A program made the translations under genes and the position numbers. Source: JAVEDQ01 sp035468175 (GTDB lineage Bacteria; Actinomycetota; Actinomycetes; Frankiales; Frankiaceae). From it: a DNA stretch of 35,713 nucleotides. Position 1 is the first letter of the stretch, and each line of letters opens with the position of its first letter. This document shows positions 6,459 to 15,520 of the stretch, in pieces. The DNA is taken from NCBI GenBank assembly GCA_035468175.1, contig DATITC010000110.1:1-35713 (forward strand), given 5' to 3'. The notes under the pieces were generated by a model that was given only the letters and a program-made list of their open reading frames with translations, ran no database searches and was not told where the DNA came from.

Positions 6459-7237
6459 CGGGCACCCGCACGCGAGGCCTGGTCGGCCGCCTTCGGCGCT
6501 CCCGGCGGAACCGCGTCGGGGCGTCGCAGGTAAAGCGGTGCCAGCGGTCCGGGCGCCGCGTCGGCGAGCAGCGCGGGCAGTCCGAGTGCGACCAGGGCGG
6601 CCGGGTCGGGGAACCGGACCGGCTCGGCGCCCCCCGATCTGGCGTCCCCGGGCCCGACGAGCGCACGCCGACCGAGGTCGGGATACAGCGCGGCGCCGCT
6701 ACCGACCACGGGCGCACCGCCGCCGCCCTCCTCGTCCAGCCGCTCGGCGAGGTCGGCGGGCCGGCTCACCTCCGGGCCGGTCACCCGCACCCGGTCGACG
6801 TAGCGCGCCCAGTAGACCTCCCGGCGCCGGGCGTCGGTCGCCACCACGAGATCGCGCACCGCCGAGGTCGCGGGAACAGCCGCAGCGATCGCATCCAGCG
6901 TGCACACCCCGACCGCACGGCGGCCCAGCGCGTCGGCGAGCGAGGCGGCGGTGACGATGCCGACTCGAAGGCTGGTGAACGGCCCGGGCCCCAGGCCGAC
7001 GACGACCCCGTCGAGGTCGGCAGGCCGCAGCCCCGCCTCAGCGAGCACCGCGGCCACGAGCGGAATCAGCAGCTCGCCGTGCCGCTTTGCGTCGACCGGC
7101 GCACGGGCGGCGAGCACCCGCACCTGCGAGGCCGGCGAGGCCGCATCGGCCTCGGCAACATCGACCTCGGCAGCATCGACCTCGGCGACGGCAGCCACGC
7201 AGGCCTCAGTCGCGGTGTCGAGCGCCAGGACGAGCAC
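6455..7237 (-). CDS. tsaB: tRNA t6A biosynthesis protein TsaB
   Basis: A 260-aa TsaB, the catalytically inactive TsaD paralogue that partners it in making t6A. The start MLVLALDTATEACVAAV and the motif VVVGLGPGPFTSLRVGI (about 84-100) are characteristic. The start codon is GTG. Compared with typical TsaB, the first loop is lengthened by a repetitive acidic segment (residues 18-32, three pentapeptides AEVDA/AEVDV/AEADA) encoded by a 15-bp tandem repeat. The C-terminus is a Pro/Ala-rich tail. Its stop overlaps the rimI ATG. Upstream, a 202-base gap separates it from tsaE, breaking an otherwise packed operon. Confidence 0.93.
   Translation of the reverse strand: MLVLALDTATEACVAAVAEVDAAEVDVAEADAASPASQVRVLAARAPVDAKRHGELLIPLVAAVLAEAGLRPADLDGVVVGLGPGPFTSLRVGIVTAASLADALGRRAVGVCTLDAIAAAVPATSAVRDLVVATDARRREVYWARYVDRVRVTGPEVSRPADLAERLDEEGGGGAPVVGSGAALYPDLGRRALVGPGDARSGGAEPVRFPDPAALVALGLPALLADAAPGPLAPLYLRRPDAVPPGAPKAADQASRAGAR
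7143..7187 (-). repeat. Three-copy 15-bp tandem repeat inside tsaB
   Basis: Three 15-base units (7143-7157, 7158-7172, 7173-7187; plus-strand form near RCATCGACCTCGGCA) differ by one to three bases. They keep the reading frame and add the acidic pentapeptides to the N-terminal part of TsaB. This looks like replication slippage within a coding region. Confidence 0.8.
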
Positions 7238-7334
7238 GAACCCCAGGTTATGGGGCGGGTGCTCGTGGGGCGGTCATGCGGGCCAGCCGATCCTCCTCAG
7301 CCACCCGAGCTTCGCCCCAGGTCGGTCGATGGAT

Positions 7335-7433
7335 TTCACAGCAGCACACATCTCCCCGAATTCGGCGCCGCCGAACCAGGACAAACCCAGACAGTCGATC
7401 ATGGAATCGCGCCGAGATGTGTGCTGGTGTGAA
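7335..7433. repeat. Long interrupted inverted repeat between tsaB and tsaE
   Basis: Arms at 7335-7354 and 7414-7433 are 20 bp long and match with one mismatch (core CAGCACACATCTC against GAGATGTGTGCTG), separated by 59 bases. The loop contains the perfect palindrome CCGAATTCGG (7356-7365). The structure fills the 202-base non-coding gap before tsaB (7238-7439), where I see no convincing gene. Imperfect direct repeats of about 26 bp lie outside it (7295-7320 and 7438-7464; both begin CCTCAGC and contain CCCGAGC), the right copy being the 3' end of tsaE. It could be a small mobile-element relic, a regulatory structure or a binding site. Confidence 0.75.
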
Positions 7434-7439
7434 GCAGCC

Positions 7440-7895
7440 TCAGCTCCCGAGCCGCTCCGCCCAGTCACCACCGACCGGGACGAGGCGCACGCGCCGCTCC
7501 TCGGACTCCTCGAACCGGTCGATCTCAACCCTCAGGTAGGCGTCGGCCAGTCCCTCGACCAGGCTTTCCCCCCACTCGACCACGGTCAACGACTCGTCAA
7601 GCGAGGCATCAAGGTCGAGGTCGTCGACCTCGTCCACCGAGGACAGCCGATAGGCGTCCGCGTGCACCAGGGGCAGTCGACCGTCCCGGTGCACCCGGGC
7701 GATGACGAACGTCGGTGACGTCACCGGCACACCGACCCCGAGGGCGCTGCCCATCCCCTGCACCAGCACCGTCTTCCCGGCGCCGAGTGGTCCGGCCAGC
7801 ACCACCAGGTCCCCCGGCCGGGCCACCGCGGCCAATGCGGCCCCGAGCTCGCGCATCGCCTCCGGGGTGGCGACGGTCAATTCTCGGCCGATCAT
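7440..7895 (-). CDS. tsaE: tRNA t6A biosynthesis ATPase TsaE
   Basis: A 151-aa P-loop ATPase that drives the TsaB-TsaD complex in t6A formation. The Walker A motif GPLGAGKT is at 35-42, followed by VTSPTFVIARVH and the HADAYRLSS..EVDDLDLD segment. The WGESL motif (VVEWGESLVE) is typical of the family. It starts at ATG 7 bases after the upstream glycosylase stop. Length is normal. Confidence 0.95.
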   Translation of the reverse strand: MIGRELTVATPEAMRELGAALAAVARPGDLVVLAGPLGAGKTVLVQGMGSALGVGVPVTSPTFVIARVHRDGRLPLVHADAYRLSSVDEVDDLDLDASLDESLTVVEWGESLVEGLADAYLRVEIDRFEESEERRVRLVPVGGDWAERLGS

Positions 7896-7902
7896 CTGCG
7901 GA

Positions 7903-8496
7903 TCACGCCGCGTGGGTCAGGGAGGCAGCGAGGGCCACATCCGCACGGAGCGCTTGCATCGGCTCGCCGTTGGGTCCGTACCGCAGCGCGCCGGACGGGT
8001 GGTAGGTCGGCAGCACCCGGCGCTCGCCGATCTCGTGCACCCGTCCGCGCACCTCGCGCAGCAGGAACTTGCCCGGTCCCAGGAACCAGCTGATCGAGGT
8101 GAGACCGAGCGGCACGATCAACGCCGGTGCGATGAGCGCCAGCTGCTCGTCCAACCACCCCCGGCAGCGGCCGATCTCGTCCGGCAGAGGCCGCCGGTTG
8201 CCGGGAGGGCGGCACTTCAGCACGTTCGCGACCGCGACCTCGTCCCGGGAAAGTCCGGCGGCGGCGAGCGCCCCGTCGAGCACCTGCCCGGCTTTCCCCA
8301 CGAACGGACGGCCCTGCTCGTCCTCCGAAGCTCCCGGGGCCTCTCCGACGAACAGCAGCCGGGCACCGGGGGGAGCCTCCCCAACCACGACGTGCTGCCG
8401 GGACGCGGCGAGCTCCGAGCAGGCGGTGCAGCCGCGGATCCGCTCGCTGAGCGCGTCCCACCGCACCGGGCCGGCCGGCGTGTCGGGACCGGTCAC
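7903..8496 (-). CDS. udg: Family 4 uracil-DNA glycosylase (Fe-S)
   Basis: A 197-aa thermostable-type (family 4) uracil-DNA glycosylase that removes uracil from DNA to start base excision repair. The four cysteines expected to hold a 4Fe-4S cluster are C23, C26, C95 and C111. The active-site motif GEAPGASEDEQGRPFVGKAG is at 51-70, with NVLKCRPPGNR following, and the second motif is HPSGALR at 166-172. The GTG start overlaps the alr stop in GTGA, and the tsaE start is 7 bases downstream. A larger open frame upstream belongs to the alr region and lacks homology. A DNA-repair enzyme coupled between alr and tsaE is unusual in position. Confidence 0.92.
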   Translation of the reverse strand: MTGPDTPAGPVRWDALSERIRGCTACSELAASRQHVVVGEAPPGARLLFVGEAPGASEDEQGRPFVGKAGQVLDGALAAAGLSRDEVAVANVLKCRPPGNRRPLPDEIGRCRGWLDEQLALIAPALIVPLGLTSISWFLGPGKFLLREVRGRVHEIGERRVLPTYHPSGALRYGPNGEPMQALRADVALAASLTHAA

Positions 8497-9626
8497 CCGC
8501 TGTCGCCGACGTACCGGCGGGGGATGCGCGGGCCGATCCGGGTGACGATCTCGTAGTTGATGGTGCCGAGAGCCTCCGCCCAGTCCTGTGCGGTGGGTTC
8601 GCCGCGGTCGCCCGGGCCGAACAACACGATGTCGTCGCCGACGCGCACCGGGTCGTCCTCCACGTCGAGGACGAACTGGTCCATGCACACCGTCCCGGCG
8701 ATCCGGCGCCGACGCCCTCCGACGAACACCTCCGCCGTGTTCGTCGCCACCCGCGGCACGCCGTCCGCGTAACCGAGCGGCACCAGGGCGAGGGTCGTCT
8801 CCCGCGGCGTGATGTAGCGGTGGCCGTAACTGACCCCGCTGCCGGCCGGGACCCGCTTCACCAGGGCGGCCGACGCCCGCAACGTCATCGCGGGGACCAG
8901 CCCGAGTGCCTCGGCGGTGCCGACCTCCGGCCCGGGTGAGAGCCCGTACACCGATATGCCCGGACGGACCAGGTCGAAGTGCGCTTCCGGACTCGCGAGC
9001 GTCGCCGCCGAGTTCGCCAGGTGCCGCAGCTCCGGCGTGAAGCCCAGGTCCGCCGCGGCGCCGAGCGCCTGGGTGAACACGTCGACCTGTCCGCGCACGG
9101 TCGGGTCGGCGGGGGCGTCGGCCCGGGCGAAGTGGCTCCACGCGCCGACGAGCTGGACCACCCCCTCGGCCTGCAGCCGCAACCCGGTGCGGACGAGGTC
9201 CGGCCAGTCCGCGACCGTCGCACCGGCGCGGGACAGCCCGGTGTCGACCTTGAGGTGGACACGGGCGGGACGGTCGGCGACCCGAGCGGCGGCGGCGATC
9301 TCCTCGAGCATCCACTCGGCGCTGGCGGACAGGTCGATGTCGGCCCGGACGCCTCGCTCCAGCTGCTCGCCGGGCGAGGCCAGCCAGGACAGGATCGGCA
9401 CGGTGATGCCTGCGGCCCGCAGCTCCAGCGCCTCCTCGAGCACAGCGGCCCCGAGCCAGCTCGCTCCACCGGCCAACGCGGCGCGCGCGCTCGGCAGCAT
9501 CCCGTGGCCGTAGCCGTCGGCCTTCACCACCGCCATCACCGCGGCGGTCGGCGCCGCCTCGACCAGGCGGGCCACCGAGGTGCGGATGGCAGCGAGGTCG
9601 ACGACGACCTCGGCGCGGGCGCTCAC
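8493..9626 (-). CDS. alr: Alanine racemase
   Basis: A 377-aa PLP enzyme that interconverts L- and D-alanine, supplying D-Ala for peptidoglycan. The PLP lysine is K35 in VMAVVKADGYGHG, the second catalytic residue is Y267 in SGVSYGHRY, and MDQFVLDV and the C-terminal INYEIVTRIGPRIPRRY are also standard. I chose the GTG at 9626 because it matches the family N-terminus (ARAEVVVDLAAI) and overlaps the nnr stop in GTGA; upstream in-frame codons run inside nnr. Its own stop overlaps the glycosylase start, so nnr-alr-udg look translationally coupled. Confidence 0.96.
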   Translation of the reverse strand: MSARAEVVVDLAAIRTSVARLVEAAPTAAVMAVVKADGYGHGMLPSARAALAGGASWLGAAVLEEALELRAAGITVPILSWLASPGEQLERGVRADIDLSASAEWMLEEIAAAARVADRPARVHLKVDTGLSRAGATVADWPDLVRTGLRLQAEGVVQLVGAWSHFARADAPADPTVRGQVDVFTQALGAAADLGFTPELRHLANSAATLASPEAHFDLVRPGISVYGLSPGPEVGTAEALGLVPAMTLRASAALVKRVPAGSGVSYGHRYITPRETTLALVPLGYADGVPRVATNTAEVFVGGRRRRIAGTVCMDQFVLDVEDDPVRVGDDIVLFGPGDRGEPTAQDWAEALGTINYEIVTRIGPRIPRRYVGDSG

Positions 9627-11179
9627 GCCGCCCCCGACCGGACCGCGGTCCAGGCGCCCGACAGCGCGTTCAGCACGTCCTCGGCGACGACCGGCACCGG
9701 TGCCAGCTGAGCCGCGACACCGTGCAGGTACGCACCGACGCTGCCGGCGTCCAGCGGGGAGAGGCCGGCGGCGAGCAGTGCGCCGCACAGGCCGGAGAGC
9801 ACGTCGCCGGAGCCAGCGGTGGCGAGCCAGCCGGTGCCGGTGCGGTTGACGCGAGCTTCGCCGTCCGGCGTGACGATGAGTGTCGATGACCCCTTGAGCA
9901 GCAGGGTCACGCCGAGGTCGGCAGCGACCCGGCGGACGACGCCCAGCCGGTCGGCCGCCAGGTCAGCGGTCACCGCGTCCGGGTCGCCGCCGACGAGCCG
10001 GGCGAACTCGCCCTCGTGCGGGGTGAGCAGGGTCGGGCGCCCTCGCCGGGAGCGCAGCATCTCGGGGTCCTGGGCGACGATCGACAGCCCGTCCGCGTCG
10101 ACCAGCACCGGCAGATCCTGCTCCAGCAACGTGCGCACCACCGTGGCCGCATCATCGTCGGTGCCCAGTCCGGACCCGACGACCCAGGCCTGGACCCGTC
10201 CGGCGGCCAGCGTGGCCTCCGCGCGCGACGAGCCGTCGGCCCTACCGGCCCGGTCGGCACCGTCATCGGTGGGGACCTCAGTCACGACCACCTCGGGGAA
10301 GCGAAGCCGCACCTGCTCCGCCGGGTGTGCGGTCGAGGCGAAGCGGACATAGCCGGCGCCGCCGTGCAGGGCGCCACCCGTGCTGAGCACCGCGGCCCCG
10401 GGATACTGCTCGCTGCCGGAGGCGACCCCGACCACTCCGCGGGTGTACTTCGAGCTGATGACGTCCGGCTCCGGCAGCAACGCGGCGACATCCGCCGATT
10501 CGAGCGCGCTGAGGTCCGGCGACGGTAGCTCCAGCCCGATCGGGACCAGCTGCAGGTCCCCGACGTGTTCCGCGCCGGGCAGCACGAGCAGCCCGGGCTT
10601 GATGGTGCCGAAGGTGACGGTGCGGGCGGCCCGGACGACCGCTCCCTCGACGGCCCCGGTCGCCGCATCGACGCCGCTGGGGATGTCCACCGCGACCGTC
10701 CGGTCCCCCGCCCCGACTTCGGCGTGCAGCCCGGCGAGTCGCGCCGCCCCCTCCCGCAGCCCGCCGCGGGCGCCGATGCCGACCAGCCCGTCGAGCACCA
10801 GCCGCGCGTCCCGCAGCAGGCGTCGGACCCGCTCGGCATCGCCGGACGGGTCGGCGGTCGCGGCGACGATGCGCCCTCCGGCCGCCTGCAGCGCCGCGGC
10901 GCCGGCCTGGTGCCAGCGCTCGCCCGAGGGAACGGCGAGCACCGCGGCGCCGCGTCGGGCGAGCTGGGCGCCGGCGAACAGGGCGTCGCCACCGTTGTCC
11001 CCGGAACCGCACAGCACCACGACCCGGGCCCCGTACACGCCGCCGGAACGCCCCAGCCGCCGGAGGCAGGTCGTGGCCAGCGCGGTCGCGGCCCGCTGCA
11101 TGAGGACACCGGAGGTCAGCAGATCACCGGTGCCCGCCTCCGCGGCGCGGACGGCCTCGACCGTGTGGGCGTGCAGCAC
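9623..11179 (-). CDS. nnr: Bifunctional NAD(P)H-hydrate epimerase / ADP-dependent dehydratase
   Basis: A 518-aa two-domain repair enzyme for hydrated NAD(P)H. The N-terminal YjeF_N epimerase domain (about 1-215) has LCGSGDNGGDALFAGAQL and VAVDIPSGVDAATG. The C-terminal ribokinase-like dehydratase domain (about 230-510) has GVVGVASGSEQYPGAAVLS, VVGSGLGTDDDA, VLVDADGL, LLTPHEGEFARL and ATAGSGDVLSGL. The start is GTG. A Thr/Asp-rich insertion (TDDGADRAGRADGSSRAE, about 304-321) lies between strands of the C-terminal domain. It is placed between acpS and alr, a common actinobacterial order. Confidence 0.94.
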   Translation of the reverse strand: MLHAHTVEAVRAAEAGTGDLLTSGVLMQRAATALATTCLRRLGRSGGVYGARVVVLCGSGDNGGDALFAGAQLARRGAAVLAVPSGERWHQAGAAALQAAGGRIVAATADPSGDAERVRRLLRDARLVLDGLVGIGARGGLREGAARLAGLHAEVGAGDRTVAVDIPSGVDAATGAVEGAVVRAARTVTFGTIKPGLLVLPGAEHVGDLQLVPIGLELPSPDLSALESADVAALLPEPDVISSKYTRGVVGVASGSEQYPGAAVLSTGGALHGGAGYVRFASTAHPAEQVRLRFPEVVVTEVPTDDGADRAGRADGSSRAEATLAAGRVQAWVVGSGLGTDDDAATVVRTLLEQDLPVLVDADGLSIVAQDPEMLRSRRGRPTLLTPHEGEFARLVGGDPDAVTADLAADRLGVVRRVAADLGVTLLLKGSSTLIVTPDGEARVNRTGTGWLATAGSGDVLSGLCGALLAAGLSPLDAGSVGAYLHGVAAQLAPVPVVAEDVLNALSGAWTAVRSGAA

Positions 11180-11184
11180 TCGGC

Positions 11185-11544
11185 TCAGCTCCCCTCGAGG
11201 ACCACGAAGGCGGTGGCGATCCCGCCGTCGTGGCTCAGCGAAAGGTGCCAGGACGACGCTCCGAGCGCGGTGGCCGCCTCCGCGACAGTTCCCCGGAGGA
11301 CGAACCGTGGCCGCTGCCGGTCGTCCGGAACGACCTCGGCATCGTGCCAGCCGAGCCCAGGGGGAACGCCCAACGCTTTCGCCAACGCCTCCTTCGCCGC
11401 GAACCGGGCGGCGAGCCGTTCCGGCCGGGACACCGACTGCTCGGCCGCCGTGAGCAGCCGGTCGAGCAGCCGTGGAGTACGGAGCACGGCCCGCTCGAAC
11501 CGCTCGACGTCGACCACGTCGACGCCGATCCCGATCACCGGCAC
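11185..11544 (-). CDS. acpS: Holo-[acyl-carrier-protein] synthase AcpS
   Basis: A 119-aa 4'-phosphopantetheinyl transferase that moves the arm of coenzyme A onto ACP. The magnesium and active-site residues are D9 (IGVDVVDVERF) and E52 (RFAAKEALAKALG), and the C-terminal WHLSLSHDGGIATAFVV is typical. It starts at GTG (MPVIGIGVDV). The gene lies 15 bases after the glmS stop and 5 bases before nnr, so it probably shares their transcript. Confidence 0.95.
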   Translation of the reverse strand: MPVIGIGVDVVDVERFERAVLRTPRLLDRLLTAAEQSVSRPERLAARFAAKEALAKALGVPPGLGWHDAEVVPDDRQRPRFVLRGTVAEAATALGASSWHLSLSHDGGIATAFVVLEGS

Positions 11545-11559
11545 GCTGACCTACCCGAC

Positions 11560-13488
11560 CTACTCGACCGTGACGCTCTTCGCGAGGTTCCGCGGCTGGT
11601 CGACGTCGAGCCCACGGGCCAACGCCAACTCACAGGCGAAGACCTGCAGGGGCAGCGTGGTGACGAGCGGCTGCAGCAGCGTCGGGGTGCGCGGCACCCG
11701 GATGACGTCGTCGGCGTACGGCTCGACCGCGGTGTCGCCGTCCTCGGCGATGACGATGGTGCGGGCGCCGCGGGCCCGGATCTCTTGGATGTTCGACAGC
11801 ATCTTGCCGTGCAACGCGCTGCGACCCTGCCGGCTCGGCATCACGATGATCACCGGCAGTCCGGGTTCGATCAGCGCGATCGGCCCGTGCTTCAGTTCGC
11901 CGGCGGCGAAGCCCTCGGCGTGCATGTAGGCGAGCTCCTTGAGCTTCAGCGCGCCCTCGAGGGCCACCGGGAACCCGACGTGCCGGCCGAGGAACAAGAC
12001 CGCCTTGGCGTCCTTCAGCTCCCTGGCGAGCGTCCGCACCGGATCGACGGTGCTGAGCGTCCGCTCCACCTGCTCCGGCGTCGCCATCAGCTGATCGACG
12101 ATGGTCGCGATCTCGTCGTCGAAGACGTAGCCGCGGACCTGCGCGAGGAACAGCCCCACGAGCAGGCAGGCAGCGACCTGGCCGAGGAACGTCTTCGTAG
12201 CGGCGACCCCGACCTCGGGCCCGCAGTGCGTGTAAAGCACCGCATCCGACTCCCGTGGGATCGTCGAACCCACCGTGTTGCAGATCGCCAGGACCTTCGC
12301 CGACTGCTCGCGGGCGTGCTTGACCGCCATCAGCGTGTCGAGGGTCTCGCCGCTCTGGCTGATCGCGATGACGAGCGTCCCGCGGTCGAGCACCGGATCG
12401 CGGTAGCGGAACTCGCTGGCCAGCTCGACCTCACAGGGCAGCCGGGTCCAGTGCTCGACGGCGTACTTCGCGATCAGCCCGGCGTGGAAGGCCGTGCCGC
12501 AGGCGACGATAAACACCTTGTCGATGTCGCGCAGCTCCTGGTCGTCGAGGCGGACCTCGTCCAGGACGATGTCGCCGTCGGGTGAGAGCCGGCCGCGCAA
12601 GGTGTCGGCGAGGGCCTTCGGCTGCTCGCTGATCTCCTTGAGCATGAAGTAGGGGTAGCCGCTCTTCTCGGCGGCGCTGGCGTCCCAATCGACGTGGAAC
12701 GGCCGGCCTTCCGAGAGGGAACCGTCGAAGTGGGTGACGACGACCCCGCTCCGCCGGGCCTCGACCACCTGGTCCTGACCGATCTCGAGCGCGTCGCGGG
12801 TATGCGCGATGAACGCGGACACGTCGCTGGCGAGAAACGCCTCGCCCTCGCCGAGCCCGACGACGAGCGGTGAGTTGCGGCGAGCTCCGACGACGACGTC
12901 GGGGTCCGTGCTGGAGACGACGACAAGGGTGAAGGCGCCGTCGAGTTGGCGGCACACCCGCCGGAGCGCCTCGGCGAGGTCCGGCGCCGGCGCGCTGTCG
13001 GTGCCGACGGCATCCGACGCCGGTCCGCCGCCGGTCAGCCCGGTCGTCAGCTCCAGCTCCTCCTCGAGCAGGTGGGCGACGACCTCGGTGTCGGTGTCGC
13101 TGGCCAGCTCGTGGCCGCGCCGCTCGAGCTCGTCCCGCAGCTCGGCGAAGTTCTCGATGATCCCGTTGTGGATCACCGCCAGCTGCCCGGTGCAGTCCTT
13201 GTGCGGGTGCGCGTTGCTGTCGTTCGGGGCACCGTGGGTGGCCCACCGGGTGTGCCCCATGCCGGCGGTGGCGGCCGGATCGAGACCGTTCGGGTTCGCC
13301 TGGTCGGCCAGCGCCTTCTCCAGGTTGGCCAGCTTGCCGGCCCGCCGTTCGATGCCGATCGGGGCACCAGGGGCACCGACGACCGCGATGCCGGCGGAGT
13401 CGTAGCCGCGGTATTCCAGTCGCCGGAGCCCGTCGAGGGCGACCTCGAGCGCGGACTTCCCGCCGACGTAGCCGATGATGCCGCACAT
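11560..13488 (-). CDS. glmS: Glutamine-fructose-6-phosphate aminotransferase GlmS
   Basis: A 642-aa GlmS that makes glucosamine-6-phosphate from fructose-6-phosphate and glutamine. After Met removal the N-terminal nucleophile is C2 (MCGIIGYVGG), which fixes this start although the frame opens 11 codons earlier. The glutaminase domain (about 1-240) has RLEYRGYDSAGIAV, HTRWATHGAP and the HIS-loop region. Two SIS domains follow (ISQSGETLDTL, FLGRHVGFPVALEGALKLKE) and the C-terminus DQPRNLAKSVTVE is diagnostic. An acidic insertion with TTGLTGGGPASDAVG lies near residues 155-175. With GlmM it feeds UDP-GlcNAc synthesis. Confidence 0.97.
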   Translation of the reverse strand: MCGIIGYVGGKSALEVALDGLRRLEYRGYDSAGIAVVGAPGAPIGIERRAGKLANLEKALADQANPNGLDPAATAGMGHTRWATHGAPNDSNAHPHKDCTGQLAVIHNGIIENFAELRDELERRGHELASDTDTEVVAHLLEEELELTTGLTGGGPASDAVGTDSAPAPDLAEALRRVCRQLDGAFTLVVVSSTDPDVVVGARRNSPLVVGLGEGEAFLASDVSAFIAHTRDALEIGQDQVVEARRSGVVVTHFDGSLSEGRPFHVDWDASAAEKSGYPYFMLKEISEQPKALADTLRGRLSPDGDIVLDEVRLDDQELRDIDKVFIVACGTAFHAGLIAKYAVEHWTRLPCEVELASEFRYRDPVLDRGTLVIAISQSGETLDTLMAVKHAREQSAKVLAICNTVGSTIPRESDAVLYTHCGPEVGVAATKTFLGQVAACLLVGLFLAQVRGYVFDDEIATIVDQLMATPEQVERTLSTVDPVRTLARELKDAKAVLFLGRHVGFPVALEGALKLKELAYMHAEGFAAGELKHGPIALIEPGLPVIIVMPSRQGRSALHGKMLSNIQEIRARGARTIVIAEDGDTAVEPYADDVIRVPRTPTLLQPLVTTLPLQVFACELALARGLDVDQPRNLAKSVTVE

Positions 13489-13493
13489 AACCG

Positions 13494-13510
13494 TCAGCCT
13501 AATTGGCTGA
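13494..13510 (-). other. Small palindrome just before the glmS start
   Basis: TCAGCC, five bases, then GGCTGA forms a 6-bp hairpin 6-22 bases upstream of the glmS ATG. It covers the only weak Shine-Dalgarno-like AGG, so it could limit initiation. No sequence resembling the Firmicutes glmS ribozyme core is visible in the 117-base glmM-glmS gap. Confidence 0.3.
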
Positions 13511-13605
13511 GAGGGAACCACCGCTGTTCGACAGACCGGCGCGCTGCCGCATCCGCCGACGGGTGGTCAGCACGAGGACATCCGACATCCTTACCTGGTT
13601 CCGGC

Positions 13606-15032
13606 TCAGTCCTGGACGGCGGAGCCGACGACGCCGGCGAGCTCCTCGGCGATGGTCTGCGCAGCCTCCTCGGTGGTGGCCTCGACCATCACCCGCACCA
13701 GCGGTTCGGTACCGGACGGGCGCAGCAGCACGCGTCCGCTGTCACCGAGCTGCTTCTCCGCGTCGGCGACCGCGTCGAGCACCGCCGGGGCTGACGCCGC
13801 CGAGCGGGAGGTGCGCACGTTGATCAACACCTGCGGGAGTCGTCTCATCACCGACGCCAGGTCGGCCAACGACCGACCGGACGCCGCCATCTCGCCGAGG
13901 ACCGACAGCGCGGTCAGCAGCCCGTCGCCGGTGGTCGCGGAGTCGAGGAACACAACGTGTCCGCTTTGCTCGCCGCCGAGATTCCAGCCACCGGACCGCA
14001 TCGCCTCGAGCACGTAACGGTCCCCGACCGGCGTCTCCCGGACAGCGATGCCGGCATCGCGCATGGCGTGCCGGAACCCGAGGTTCGACATCACCGTCGC
14101 GACCACCGTGTCGTCGCAGAGGCGCCCCCGGTCCCGGAGCCCGACCGCGAGCAGCGCCAGGATCTGATCGCCGTCGACCACCTCGCCCGTCGCGTCGACG
14201 GCCAGACACCGGTCGGCGTCGCCGTCGTGCGCGATACCTGCGTCGGCCCCGTGCTCGACCACCGCGGCCTGCAACTTCTCGAGATGGGTGGCGCCACATC
14301 CTTCGTTGATGTGCTCGCCGTCGGCGTCGGCGAACATCGAGATCACGTCAGCCCCGGCTGCGCGCAGCACCCGCGGGGCGAGCTCACTCGCCGCACCCTG
14401 AGCGCAGTCGACGACGACCTTCAGCCCGTCCAGGCGGCACGGAAGGGTGGCGAGCAGGTGATCGAGGTAGCTGTCGACGACGTTCGTCTGGTCCGACGAA
14501 CGACGGCCGTGGGACGGGCCGGCACCGCCGGTGGCGTAGGCCGCGTCGTCCCGGACGCGGCCGACCCCAGCACCCTGCGGACGGTCGCACGAAGGCTGCG
14601 AGCGGCCGGCGTGGTAGTCGGCCTCGATCGCGTCCTCGACCTCGTCGGGCAGCTTGAAGCCGCCGCCGGCGAACAGCTTGATGCCGTTGTCGGGCATCGG
14701 GTTGTGGCTGGCGGACAGCATCACCCCGAGGGACGCTCCGTTGGTCGCCACGGCGTAGGCGACGGTCGGGGTGGGGACCACGCCGAGCCGGAGCACGTGC
14801 GCGCCTTCGGCGGCCAGACCGGCGACGACGGCGGCTTCGAGGAACTCGCCGGACGGGCGGGTGTCCCGCCCCACGACGACCGTGGGCGGGCCAGCCTGCG
14901 CTCCGTTCTCCTCCACACCGCGCGAATGGAGGATCCGGACCGCGCTCGACGCGATGCCGAGCGCCAGTTCGGCGCTGAGTTCGCCGTTGGCGACCCCGCG
15001 TATCCCATCCGTCCCGAAGAGACGGGGGGCCA

Positions 15033-15033
<1 letters not shown>
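13606..15033 (-). CDS. glmM: Phosphoglucosamine mutase GlmM
   Basis: A 475-aa enzyme that converts glucosamine-6-phosphate to glucosamine-1-phosphate. The start RLFGTDGIRGVAN is typical, the phosphoserine is S109 in LSASHNP, the magnesium loop is DGDADR at 270-275, the sugar-binding GGEQSGH motif is present, and the phosphate loop is RPSGTEPLVRV. The ATG shares one base with the rpsI TAA (TAATG). Compared with usual GlmM there is a polar insertion of about 20 residues (AAYATGGAGPSHGRRSSDQ, near 164-182) before the YLDHLL helix. Transcription probably comes from the rplM-rpsI promoter, linking cell-wall precursor supply to ribosome synthesis. Confidence 0.97.
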
Positions 15034-15440
<407 letters not shown>

Positions 15441-15520
15441 GTTATTGGTCCTCCGTCTGCTTTCGAGATCTTGCTGTACCGACCGGCCTGCTCGACTGGC
15501 CAAAGGATGTGGCCGAAGCC

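Noticed and set aside
7274..7528. An 84-aa minus-strand frame across the tsaB-tsaE gap
   Set aside because: It overlaps the 3' end of tsaE in another frame, contains both arms of the inverted repeat, and has no recognisable domain.
8493..9788. Longer alr starting inside nnr
   Set aside because: The extra N-terminal residues are Arg-rich out-of-frame nnr sequence; the family start and the GTGA overlap support 9626.
13489..13605. glmS ribozyme in the glmM-glmS gap
   Set aside because: The gap is only 117 bases, shows no ribozyme core that I can recognise, and this ribozyme is known mainly from Firmicutes.
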